A stretch of 64,000 nucleotides of DNA from Rhizobium mayense (GTDB taxonomy: Bacteria > Pseudomonadota > Alphaproteobacteria > Rhizobiales > Rhizobiaceae). The first letter of the stretch is position 1. Each line of letters begins with the position of its first letter. Location: contig NZ_JARFYM010000006.1 of the NCBI RefSeq assembly GCF_030272705.1, forward strand, positions 178,892 through 242,891, in the 5' to 3' direction. Shown one piece after another: positions 45,141-52,258 of the stretch. Position numbers and translations under genes: made by a program. A model generated the notes under the pieces. That model made no database searches, was not told the origin of the DNA, and saw nothing but the letters and a program-made list of their open reading frames with translations.

Positions 45141-46907
45141 ATGGTTTTGAGAATGGCTCGACCCATTAAGCGCGGCAGCATTTACTGGCTACGCAAGAAG
45201 GTTCCCGACGATCTTCGTCCCGTAATCGGCAAGCGCGAAGAGAAATTCAGTTTGAAGACCCGCGACCCTGCAGAGGCAAAGGTCCTATTTGCCAAGGCCG
45301 CTGCTGAAATCGAGGAAAGGTGGTCGCGATTACGTCAGGGGCCGATCACACTGACGCATAAACAAGTGTGGGGAATTGCTGGAGATATCTCCCGAGCATG
45401 GGTTTCCAGGTTCGAGGATGAACCTGATAAGGATGAAGCCATCGGTATGTCCTTGCAATTGGCAAGGATATTTGAACCTGCCAAGACGACAGTCAAAACA
45501 GGTGGAGACCCAGCGCTTGTCGCGAAAATGCTTGAGGCGATGAACGAGAGAACATTCGGATGGCTCGACGCGAAGATTGCGGCGCATCTGAAAGAAATGG
45601 GTCTATTGGTTGACGCCCAAAGCTTGGAAAAGCTCAGAGCCGCAACCGGCAAAAGCTTGTATCAAGCGAAGGATCAAATATGGAAGTTTCGGAAGGGGGA
45701 TTACTCTCCCAATCCAATTATCGATGCCTATCCCTCCTTCGAGAAATACCCTGAGGTCCCTTCGGAGACAGCTCTGCCATCTTCTGGCGTCATGCTGAGC
45801 ACAGCAATATCGGCATGGGTTAAAGAAAAGACTCGAAAAGACGGCGATTGGGTCGAGAGTAGCGCGGAGTCTAACGAATTGTGGGCGCGGCGCTTTCTGG
45901 AGCTCGTCAGCGACAAGCCGCTTGGCGAATACAAGAAAGCTGATGCGCGGAAATTCAAGGAGGCGATCATGTCGCTTCCTCCCAATTTCCTACAAAAGGA
46001 AGAGTTCAAGAAACTCGATTTCCTTGAGGCAGTCGAAAAGGCTAAATCGACTGATGTCGACAAGATGTCGAATCGCAACGTCAACAAGATTCTCGGGTTT
46101 GTGCGCGCGTTCTGGAACTGGGCAGAAGCACAATATGATGACGTTCCAGCGAATCCTTTTAACAAGATGAACCTACGGTTGGCGATGAAGGCACGCGACG
46201 AGCGAGACCCCTTTACAACGAGCCAGCTTCAAAAGATTTTCGATGCGCCGCTGTTTACGGGATGCAAATCGGAGAAATCTTATCTAACCGCTGGCGATTA
46301 CGTCCCGTCCGATCAAGGAATCTACTGGGTCCCTCTCATTGGTCTTTTCACGGGGGCACGATCTGGTGAGGTTATCCAACTTTTATGTGATGATGTTCGT
46401 CACGAAAATGGAATCCTCTTTTTTGACATCCGTGATGACGGCGAGCGTAGCAAGGCCGATCTGAAGCAAGGACTAAAAACGGATGCGTCGGTCCGGACGA
46501 TTCCGGTCCACAAAACTCTCAAGAAGCTTGGGTTTGCGGAATTTGTTGAACGCCAGCGCAAAAAGGGGAAGCGGCTTTTCCCGGACTTCCCGAAGGCCGC
46601 CGACGGGTACTATTCAACAGCTTATAGCCCTCGCTTCAAAAGATTCTTGGTGGATATAGGGGCGAAGACGGATCGGAATTCATTCCATAGCTTTCGACAT
46701 AGCTTTGAGGATTGCTGTCGGAATAGCCGGATTCCGATTGAATTTATCAACGCACTTCAAGGGCACTCTGACGGCGGTATGGCCGACAGGTATGGCACCG
46801 GCATGGTACGCGTCCGGTTACTTAAGGAAGAGATGGATAAGCTGATATATGAAGGGCTCGACTTCTCGCGCCTGATCGCAGCGCGGAAAGACCTAGTGGC
46901 GAGCTGA
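45141..46907 (+). CDS. Tyrosine site-specific integrase (DUF6538-type N-terminus)
   Basis: Phage/ICE-type recombinase of 588 residues, likely integrating the element into tRNA-Thr. The N-terminus MARPIKRGSIYWLRKKVPDD followed by LRPVIGKREEKFSLKTRDPA is typical of DUF6538. The catalytic domain has Arg407 in FTGARSGEVIQL, the His-x-x-Arg pair 516/519 in HSFRHSFED, His542 in LQGHSDGG and the nucleophile Tyr551 in ADRYGTG, so all key residues are present. The start may be 45141 or 45153. Its stop abuts the convergent small gene at 46908. Confidence 0.95.
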   Translation: MVLRMARPIKRGSIYWLRKKVPDDLRPVIGKREEKFSLKTRDPAEAKVLFAKAAAEIEERWSRLRQGPITLTHKQVWGIAGDISRAWVSRFEDEPDKDEAIGMSLQLARIFEPAKTTVKTGGDPALVAKMLEAMNERTFGWLDAKIAAHLKEMGLLVDAQSLEKLRAATGKSLYQAKDQIWKFRKGDYSPNPIIDAYPSFEKYPEVPSETALPSSGVMLSTAISAWVKEKTRKDGDWVESSAESNELWARRFLELVSDKPLGEYKKADARKFKEAIMSLPPNFLQKEEFKKLDFLEAVEKAKSTDVDKMSNRNVNKILGFVRAFWNWAEAQYDDVPANPFNKMNLRLAMKARDERDPFTTSQLQKIFDAPLFTGCKSEKSYLTAGDYVPSDQGIYWVPLIGLFTGARSGEVIQLLCDDVRHENGILFFDIRDDGERSKADLKQGLKTDASVRTIPVHKTLKKLGFAEFVERQRKKGKRLFPDFPKAADGYYSTAYSPRFKRFLVDIGAKTDRNSFHSFRHSFEDCCRNSRIPIEFINALQGHSDGGMADRYGTGMVRVRLLKEEMDKLIYEGLDFSRLIAARKDLVAS

Positions 46908-47153
46908 TTACCGATTGCTGCCTGTGATCCGGTCGAATGCCTGGATTCCGTCCCGTTCGATTTCCCGCCTGAGTTGCGCAGCCGCGCCCGGCAACCTGGA
47001 CTTACGGACAAGCGTCTTTTCCGCTTTACCGTGCGCCTGGACGTAGATCGCGGCGATGTAGCACAGGACGCCGCCGTTCTGGTCCGTCTGGCAGACTTCT
47101 ACGACCTCGACGTTAACCGTCAGTCCGCGAATTTTGGTGATCGTCTTCTTCAT
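46908..47153 (-). CDS. Small hypothetical protein next to the integrase
   Basis: An 81-residue basic protein, MKKTITKIRGLTVNVEVVEV at the start and RREIERDGIQAFDRI near the end. An alternating hydrophobic beta-like N-terminal half suggests a small beta-rich fold. No family recognised. AAGAGAA lies about 8 nt before the ATG. It converges exactly on the integrase stop with no gap. Its position resembles small excisionase-type genes, but no helix-turn-helix is seen, so that role is not claimed. Confidence 0.6.
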   Translation of the reverse strand: MKKTITKIRGLTVNVEVVEVCQTDQNGGVLCYIAAIYVQAHGKAEKTLVRKSRLPGAAAQLRREIERDGIQAFDRITGSNR

Positions 47154-47339
47154 TGGAAATTCTCTTTTCTATTTGATTTCATTGGATATTTTATAGCAGA
47201 AATCGGGATTTTTGAGAATCCTCACGGCGGGAAAGATGCCGGACTTGGGATAGCGTCCGTTAATAAAGTCGATTGGATTTTAGTTTTCCTAGAAAGGGAT
47301 TATTCGTCACGATCTCAGGGGCAGGCAGGGTTGACAGCG

Positions 47340-47575
47340 GACAGGCGCGCATAGGCTCTTTCGAAGGGCATGCCCCGCAAGGGGGATGGCCGCAGCCCCA
47401 TCGGGGCGTGAGAAGAGCGCGCATGTCGGATGTCACCGAGCGAAAAAGGTTCCGCGATTAATCGGGAGGAGCAGTCGCCGTAGGCGAGCGGGTCGAGACA
47501 AAAGGCTCGATCCGAAGCGAGGGAGATTCGTCGTGGAAAAAAGAGCGAGGCTACCGCTGCCGGGCGGATAGAAGG
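47340..47575. other. GC-rich folded block, candidate single-strand origin or structured RNA
   Basis: The segment contains CCCC-GCAA-GGGG, GCCCCATCGGGGC, GTCGCC-GTA-GGCGAG and CTACCGCTGCCGGGCGGATAG-type hairpins inside otherwise AT-rich DNA. It has no stable reading frame with a known family. Single-strand origins of rolling-circle replicons are such folded blocks; assignment is inference. Confidence 0.35.
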
Positions 47576-47596
47576 GTGAAAACAGCAGTCCTTTTA

Positions 47597-47617
47597 GTAT
47601 AGTTAACAAAACTATAC
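47597..47617. promoter_or_regulatory. Perfect inverted repeat GTATAGTT-AACAA-AACTATAC
   Basis: 8-bp perfect arms and a 5-nt spacer directly after an AGCAGTCC motif. It could be an operator, or an origin-type hairpin; from memory, MobV-type oriT sequences of Gram-positive rolling-circle plasmids contain a similar AGTATAGTG/TATACT inverted repeat. Confidence 0.4.
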
Positions 47618-47665
47618 AATGATCTCAATGCCTTCTAAGCTATTGTTCTTAAAGCGTTTCAAAAG

Positions 47666-47711
47666 TGTCAACATTGTTTCAGTCGCCGTCCGAGAACTGA
47701 TGTCAACATTG
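47666..47711. repeat. Direct repeat of TGTCAACATTG
   Basis: Exact 11-mers at 47666-47676 and 47701-47711, spaced 35 bp. A third exact copy in inverted orientation lies at 48270-48280 within the 5' end of rep. Iteron or operator use is possible. Confidence 0.5.
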
Positions 47712-47823
47712 CTTTCCCATTCGAAGAGTTATTTACGGGAGATTTTTCGATTTTGACTGTTGTAACCGTACTTTCTGTCTTTATATCTTGAATTAACCGG
47801 TGCGGAACGAGCGCATCGGGACC

Positions 47824-47983
47824 AGCAGTCCCCAATCAGGGGATCAACAACATATATACGTATCGCAAGCAATGCTGCTTTCGAACGATCAGCAGTCCCC
47901 TCATTGCAGGGGATCGACAACAGATAGTGTAAGTGTCAGCGTCTAACCTGCATAGCAGTCCCCAGTCTGTGGGGATCAACGAC
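47824..47983 (+). repeat. Three tandem AGCAGTCCCC-loop-GGGGATCRACRAC hairpin repeats
   Basis: Copies at 47824-47851, 47891-47921 and 47954-47983, with starts 67 and 63 nt apart. Each has the constant AGCAGTCCCC, a variable loop (about 5, 7 and 6 nt) and the constant GGGGATC-A/G-AC-A/G-AC, so the CCCC/GGGG stem is kept while the loop changes. Shorter AGCAGTC copies occur at 47470 and 47584. The variable loop and imperfect repeat argue against CRISPR. Confidence 0.65.
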
Positions 47984-47993
47984 TTGGAACTTT

Positions 47994-48031
47994 AATAACC
48001 CTCCGGTTTCGAACCGGAGGGTTATTTTTTT
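47994..48031 (+). terminator. Strong intrinsic terminator upstream of rep
   Basis: A perfect 15-bp stem (AATAACCCTCCGGTT / AACCGGAGGGTTATT) with a 3-nt TCG loop, continued by TTTTT. Confidence 0.9.
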
Positions 48032-48100
48032 GTATCTTAAGGGTGGCGTCATCATGGGAGGGTTTGGACTTGACGCCGATTCGATTTCCTTCGACCATCA

Positions 48101-48146
48101 AAAAAGACGCCATCTTCGGGGCGGGAACCCCTCCGGCGTCTTTTGT
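48101..48146. terminator. Bidirectional terminator-like structure upstream of rep
   Basis: AAAAGACGCC (48102-48111) pairs with GGCGTCTTTT (48135-48144), enclosing a second GGGG/CCCC stem. T-runs exist on both strands. Confidence 0.7.
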
Positions 48147-48207
48147 GTCACTGTTCAATAAAGATGAACGAATTTATGTTTATTGTAAAGCTCCTATTGA
48201 CGACTGA

Positions 48208-49968
48208 GTGACCGGTGGGCTGGCACATAGCCCAGCCAGTCAACCGAAGCGCCCCTCTTTCCCAAATTTCAATGTTGACACTATTTCGAAGCCTAGCGGC
48301 TCCAGCCGTCGCGCGTCGAGGAGCCGCACCAGTCTCAAGCTTTTTGATGATCCAGCGAACGCGCCTTTCGTCGACCCGTTCTCTGATGCCTTGGATAGCG
48401 AGCAGGCTGTTCGTGCTGCCGTTTCTGCGCATCTGGAGACCGCGAACGCAAGGCCGCAGGCCGCGCAGCAGCCGCCCAAAGCGGGCGGCCTTGGGAGCGG
48501 AGGAGCTACGGTTCCGCGCAGCGGGAACGTAGCTCCTCCGCTCCTTCTTTCTTCTTCTGAAACCGATCAATTCAGAGGGTCGTCAACGGTCAGTCGTTAT
48601 GCGCTACTCGCCAAGGTCCAGCGGCTTTGTCGTCCCAAAGACCCGGATGAGCGCGGACCGGCTGTCTGTGGTTGTGGACGGCCCGGCGAAGGTGCGACAC
48701 ACGTCAACATTCACTTGCGCTATGGTGAGCAGACTGGCGAGCTTCGCGCTGGCGTCAGTGGCATTTACCGCTGTGGCTCGCCGTGGCTCTGCCCGACCTG
48801 CGCTCCAGCAAAGGCGCTGAAACGCGCGGAACGGGTGCAGGCGGCGGCAACCGCGACGTTCCTGCGCGGCGGCAGGGCGGCGCTCGTAGTATTGACTGCC
48901 GCCCACTCGATGGACATGTCGCTTGCCGAAATCAAGGAACTTGTGCAGGGCTCATCCAGCGCTGCCCGCAAAGGCCGCGTATGGGTCAAGGCAGTTGCGG
49001 ACTACGGCATTCTGGGCGTCATCGTCGGCCAGGAGGTCACATTCAGCCTTGATAACGGCTGGCATTACCACCAACATTTGTCGATCCTGGTGGACGGTCC
49101 GGATGCTGATGCTTACAAACGTGCGAAGCAAGCGGGCGAGTGGATCGCAAAGGCGTATTCCGAGAAGGTGCGTGACAAAGATGGCGAGGTCTCCGACCGA
49201 TACGGCTGGCATGTACGCGTCGCCCGCGATGCCGCTGATGCTAGTGACTATACCGCCAAGGGGTCCATGGCTTGGGAGGTTGCTGGGGGGTATAAGGACG
49301 AAACTAAGTCTGCGAAGTCCTTGACACCGTGGGATATCGCCGTTGCGGCTTCGGTGGGCGACAAACAGATGTTCGCCAAGTGGAAGGAATACGAAGCGAC
49401 CATGCCCGGTACACGGTCATGTGTCGTGTCCGCCGCGCTTGCTAAAAAGCTCGGCCTGACGGCCGAACCGCAAGACGATGACGACGACAACAGCGAGCAG
49501 TTATATCACGAAACCGACGATGTTGTCGGTCGTGTGGAAGCGCCGGTTTGGTCGCGATGGATGCGGCACGGACTCGCCAGCACGTTCCTGCTGCGAGTCG
49601 AGTACGGCGGTGAAGCAGGATTCGCGGGTGCTGTCGAGCAGACTGAAGCGGAATCGATGGAAATCGAAAGCCGTTGGCAGGCTCGAAATGCGGAACGCGA
49701 GCGCGAGCACAATGAGCAGCAGGCATCGCACGAAGCTGATCGGCTGTTGCGATTGGCTGCGGATGATGTGAAACGACATCTCCACGAACGTGGGATCGGC
49801 GGGCAAAAGCACGTGCATGAGGTTGTCGAGCGCATCGCTATCGACAATCCAGGCACGGCGCGCCTCGATCCGGGCCGCGTGTTGAGTGCTGCAAACAGCA
49901 ACGAACGCGACAAGTATTACGAGTCGCTTGTGGCTGACTTCGCCGAGCTGGGCATCTACATCGCATAG
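48208..49968 (+). CDS. rep: Rolling-circle replication initiator, HUH endonuclease (Rep_1-like)
   Basis: Protein of 586 residues that would nick the double-strand origin and prime rolling-circle replication. A Cys-rich segment RCGSPWLCPTCAPAKALKRA precedes the HUH metal site H286-Y-H288-Q-H290 in NGWHYHQHLSILVDG; the likely catalytic Tyr348 lies in ASDYTAKGSMAWEVAGGYK. The first 130 residues are Pro/Ser/Ala-rich low complexity and the C-terminus is charged and helical. The GTG at 48208 follows an in-frame TGA and lacks a clear ribosome site, but no better in-frame start exists before the Cys-rich domain. A 51-nt palindrome lies inside its 5' part. Confidence 0.85.
   Translation: MTGGLAHSPASQPKRPSFPNFNVDTISKPSGSSRRASRSRTSLKLFDDPANAPFVDPFSDALDSEQAVRAAVSAHLETANARPQAAQQPPKAGGLGSGGATVPRSGNVAPPLLLSSSETDQFRGSSTVSRYALLAKVQRLCRPKDPDERGPAVCGCGRPGEGATHVNIHLRYGEQTGELRAGVSGIYRCGSPWLCPTCAPAKALKRAERVQAAATATFLRGGRAALVVLTAAHSMDMSLAEIKELVQGSSSAARKGRVWVKAVADYGILGVIVGQEVTFSLDNGWHYHQHLSILVDGPDADAYKRAKQAGEWIAKAYSEKVRDKDGEVSDRYGWHVRVARDAADASDYTAKGSMAWEVAGGYKDETKSAKSLTPWDIAVAASVGDKQMFAKWKEYEATMPGTRSCVVSAALAKKLGLTAEPQDDDDDNSEQLYHETDDVVGRVEAPVWSRWMRHGLASTFLLRVEYGGEAGFAGAVEQTEAESMEIESRWQARNAEREREHNEQQASHEADRLLRLAADDVKRHLHERGIGGQKHVHEVVERIAIDNPGTARLDPGRVLSAANSNERDKYYESLVADFAELGIYIA
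48494..48544. repeat. 16-bp perfect inverted repeat inside the 5' part of rep
   Basis: GGAGCGGAGGAGCTAC (48494-48509) pairs with GTAGCTCCTCCGCTCC (48529-48544), extended by GTTCC/GGAAC, with an 8-nt loop. A T/C-rich tract TTCTTTCTTCTTCT follows on the plus strand. It could be the rep double-strand origin, an attenuator or a terminator limiting rep expression. Confidence 0.7.
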
Positions 49969-49987
49969 GATCGCCTCCCCGACGACA

Positions 49988-50010
49988 GAGGGGCCGTCGG
50001 CAAACCCCTC
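49988..50010 (+). terminator. Weak hairpin after rep
   Basis: GAGGGG / CCCCTC with an 11-nt loop, 20 nt after the rep stop. There is no T-run, so termination is doubtful. Confidence 0.3.
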
Positions 50011-50071
50011 GAGGAGGCTCCCGGCGAGGGTCTCGATGAAATCGTCCGGCTGAAGGCCCCTCCATGGAATG

Positions 50072-50107
50072 GCCGACAACAGTTTACTGTTGGTAGTCGG
50101 TCACTAC
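50072..50107. other. Nested inverted repeats upstream of mob, candidate oriT
   Basis: CAACAGT-TT-ACTGTTG (50077-50092) is nested within CCGAC/GTCGG arms and is followed by GTAGT-N5-ACTAC (50093-50107). It lies about 200 nt before the relaxase gene in non-coding DNA, the usual place of an origin of transfer. No nick site can be assigned. Confidence 0.45.
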
Positions 50108-50199
50108 TAATTGCGATTCCGTCCCCATTTTCCGTTTCCGCCGATTTAATTTCGGCCGCATGGTCTAAGGACAATTTTCCTATTTCATGGAGCCAAGCG

Positions 50200-50301
50200 A
50201 TGCAGGAATTTCAGACACATCAAATAATAGATCGGATCATCGAAATCGATGGGAGCATGGATGACGTTCTGACAGTAGAATGTGATCGACGGACAGGTTG
50301 A
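50200..50301 (+). CDS. Putative 33-residue leader peptide before mob
   Basis: A short reading frame of 33 codons beginning MQEFQTHQIIDRIIEIDGSM and ending 3 nt before the relaxase ATG. GGAG lies 8 nt before its ATG. It is acidic and amphipathic. Its position suggests translational coupling to mob. No family is known and it may be only a leader. Confidence 0.4.
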   Translation: MQEFQTHQIIDRIIEIDGSMDDVLTVECDRRTG

Positions 50302-50304
50302 CGC

Positions 50305-51627
50305 ATGGGCTACCAGTTTGTCCACCTCGAATCCTTCAGCCGCAAAGCCGACTCGAAAGGTCGAGGTACAGATTTTATTTTTGCGGAAGCGTCTCGAAAG
50401 CGGGAAGCCGCAATTCATGTTGCTAATCCCCTGCCGCCCGTCGTCGTGTTCGGCGTCGACGTCGAACAAGTACAGGAAATACACGATGGCGCGGCTTCGA
50501 CCGCAACGATCCGCGTTAAAGGCGGTCACATCCGCAAGCTGGCGAGGGATAAGAAAACTTTACATACAGTCATCGCGTCGTATCCGGCGACAATGGCCGA
50601 AATCCGCGCCGATCCGAGCAAACGGGCGGAAGCGGAAAGGTGGGAAAAAAGAACAATATCATGGCTTCGTTCACAGTATGGCGACGATCTAAAGTCGGTC
50701 ATTAGGCACGAAGATGAGGAATATTTTCATATTCACGCGTACATTGTACCTACGAGCGATCCATCGATGGCGGCGCTTAAATATCATCCTGGCACGATGG
50801 CAAAACGTGCCGTCATGGGCGCTGGTCCTGCCGTAGGCGAGGACGCAAAGGCGCTCAGCAAGCGTGCTGACGTAGCCTATAAACAATCAATGCGAGCATG
50901 GCAGGACAGCTACCACGAGGCTGTCGCTGTGCCCAGCGGCCTGACGCGCCTGGGGCCTCAGCGCCGTCGCCTGAGCCGCGACGAATGGCAGCGCGAGAAG
51001 GTCCAGGCGAAAGCACTGCAAAAGACGGTCGAGCTGGCTCGTGAGGTCAAACGATCCGGCGACAATTTTGTTGAGCAGACGAAGTCAAAAGCGGCGGCGA
51101 TCCGTGCAGCCGCCGATCAGGAGAAACAAGCGGCGGCTGTGGCGAAGGCCACTGTCGAACGTGAAAAGGAAATTGCCGCAAAGGCTATCGCCGCCGCCAG
51201 AACGGCGGAAAATCGCGCCAAGATACAACAAGAGCAAGCGCAGGCGGCGGTCGAAAATGCCCGCCGTTATGGTGGATGGTCGGGCAAGCTACGAGCGATT
51301 TGGGACGGCCTTCGGAAATCAAAAATTGCTGATAAAATTCGTCAAGAATTCACCTCGGAAATCGGACGGCTCACCCGGGGAATCGAGCAAAAACAAAGGC
51401 AGCTAGACGCTGAGCGCGAACAGCGAAGAGAGGCAGAACAATCAGTTCGCGAGGCCAGACAGGCGGCCGAAATGCTGCGGCTGGAGCGTGACCAAGCGAA
51501 ATCGATCTTGCAGCGGCTTCAGTCAAGTTTTGAACCGGAGGCGGTGCATGACCATGTTCATGCCGCCCCCAGTCTTCAGTTGAAGCCGAAATTTATTTCG
51601 AAGTCGGCGCAAAAGCCTCGTCCTTAA
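50305..51627 (+). CDS. MobV/Pre-type relaxase (plasmid mobilization protein)
   Basis: DNA-nicking mobilization protein of 440 residues. The MobV signature HxDExx-HxH appears as HEDEEYFHIHAYIVP with His135, Glu138, His142 and His144. The N-terminal part (about residues 1-220) is the relaxase fold. The C-terminal half is long, Ala/Glu/Lys/Arg-rich coiled coil (KSKAAAIRAAADQEKQAAAV, EREQRREAEQSVREARQAAE), common in Pre/Mob proteins. Together with rep and the integrase it makes the element an integrated mobilizable unit. The end overlaps the convergent gene at 51593 by 35 nt. Confidence 0.85.
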   Translation: MGYQFVHLESFSRKADSKGRGTDFIFAEASRKREAAIHVANPLPPVVVFGVDVEQVQEIHDGAASTATIRVKGGHIRKLARDKKTLHTVIASYPATMAEIRADPSKRAEAERWEKRTISWLRSQYGDDLKSVIRHEDEEYFHIHAYIVPTSDPSMAALKYHPGTMAKRAVMGAGPAVGEDAKALSKRADVAYKQSMRAWQDSYHEAVAVPSGLTRLGPQRRRLSRDEWQREKVQAKALQKTVELAREVKRSGDNFVEQTKSKAAAIRAAADQEKQAAAVAKATVEREKEIAAKAIAAARTAENRAKIQQEQAQAAVENARRYGGWSGKLRAIWDGLRKSKIADKIRQEFTSEIGRLTRGIEQKQRQLDAEREQRREAEQSVREARQAAEMLRLERDQAKSILQRLQSSFEPEAVHDHVHAAPSLQLKPKFISKSAQKPRP

Positions 51628-51934
51628 GCAGCTCTGCTCGTCCAGACTCAACCCAATTTTGAAGCTCTGCTACAGCTTTCATTTTCGCTTCCGCGAGTGA
51701 AAGTGAGAACCTTAACGTTGCACCATCTTCGGGAACGCCGAGAATAGCAATTTCTTCGCCTTCTGAATCGAAGATGATTTGTTCGATCTCATATGAAAAA
51801 AATGGAAATCCTCGAATCTCTCGGTAGCAAGAGATCATGAATCCAAACGGGGCGGTCCTTTCTTTCCAATATGCTTCCGCGCAACGACTTTCGCTACTGT
51901 CCCAATCGAAAATCAGTTCTTTAAAATAATTCAA
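51593..51934 (-). CDS. Small hypothetical protein convergent with mob
   Basis: A 113-residue acidic protein (MNYFKELIFDWDSSESRCAE at the start, FSLSLAEAKMKAVAELQNWV in the middle). No family recognised. The open frame extends to 51967, but AAGGGAAG lies 7 nt before a TTG at 51934, which I take as the start. It overlaps the relaxase gene tail on the opposite strand, so the two messages are antisense to each other over 35 nt. Confidence 0.55.
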   Translation of the reverse strand: MNYFKELIFDWDSSESRCAEAYWKERTAPFGFMISCYREIRGFPFFSYEIEQIIFDSEGEEIAILGVPEDGATLRFSLSLAEAKMKAVAELQNWVESGRAELLKDEAFAPTSK

Positions 51935-52115
51935 CCGTGACTTCCCTTTTTGTGAGCTAAAAATCAATTATTTCTCGCCAATTTAAATGTCAACTCGGGA
52001 TTTGTTACAAATTAACTAAGCATACATGACAACCAATAGTTTAAATCCCACTCAAAATAACAATGATATTCGTACATGAAATTTCTATTTTGAATGAATG
52101 AGCTTATTATTACTT

Positions 52116-52145
52116 CAAAGGAATTCCTTCAGAAGAATTCCTTTG
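52116..52145. repeat. Perfect inverted repeat CAAAGGAATTC / GAATTCCTTTG
   Basis: 11-bp perfect arms (52116-52126 and 52135-52145) and an 8-nt loop in AT-rich DNA; the arm core ATTCCTT recurs downstream. It could be an IS-end remnant, an operator or part of a small RNA. Confidence 0.5.
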
Positions 52146-52205
52146 GGCGTCTATATTATGGAACCAAAATTCCTTTTGGGAGGATCAAAAATTCCTTGCA
52201 ACACG

Positions 52206-52231
52206 AAAAAAGGCGGCCAAAAGCCGCCTTG
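52206..52231 (-). terminator. Intrinsic terminator of the coiled-coil protein gene
   Basis: Minus-strand stem AAGGCGGC / GCCGCCTT followed by TTTTTTCG, about 28 nt after the stop at 52259. Confidence 0.8.
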
Positions 52232-52258
52232 AAGAATTCCTTGTAGATTTCACTCGTT

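Larger units (their letters stand above)
47824..48031 (+). ncRNA. Candidate small RNA: three repeat hairpins ending in an intrinsic terminator
   Basis: The three AGCAGTCCCC hairpins are followed within 11 nt by a very strong plus-strand terminator, with no reading frame between. This layout suggests a rightward transcript of about 200-250 nt. In copies 2 and 3 the AGCAG can alternatively pair with an upstream CTGCT (47875-47879) or CTGC (47948-47951), which would allow switching. No RNA family is recognised. It lies upstream of rep, so copy control is one option. Confidence 0.35.
47154..48207. other. Structured non-coding region upstream of rep
   Basis: About 1,050 nt without a convincing gene. 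From left to right it holds an AT-rich stretch, a GC-rich block with several small hairpins (about 47340-47575), an inverted repeat at 47597-47617, two direct copies of TGTCAACATTG, three related AGCAGTCCCC hairpins and two intrinsic terminators. In rolling-circle elements the origins and copy-control RNA lie in this position. Small open frames at 47386, 47729 and 47976 overlap these structures and are not called. Confidence 0.6.
51935..52258. other. AT-rich region with repeated ATTCCTT motifs
   Basis: A 324-nt gap. It contains the EcoRI-site inverted repeat at 52116-52145, further ATTCCTT copies near 52170, 52191 and 52234, and a minus-strand terminator. No gene is seen. Confidence 0.5.

Noticed and set aside
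47824..47983. CRISPR array made of the three AGCAGTCCCC repeats
   Set aside because: The repeats differ in loop sequence and length (28, 31 and 30 nt), there are only three, and no cas gene is in the window.
47976..48158. 60-codon minus-strand frame
   Set aside because: It spans two strong terminators and their hairpins, so it is unlikely to be a gene.
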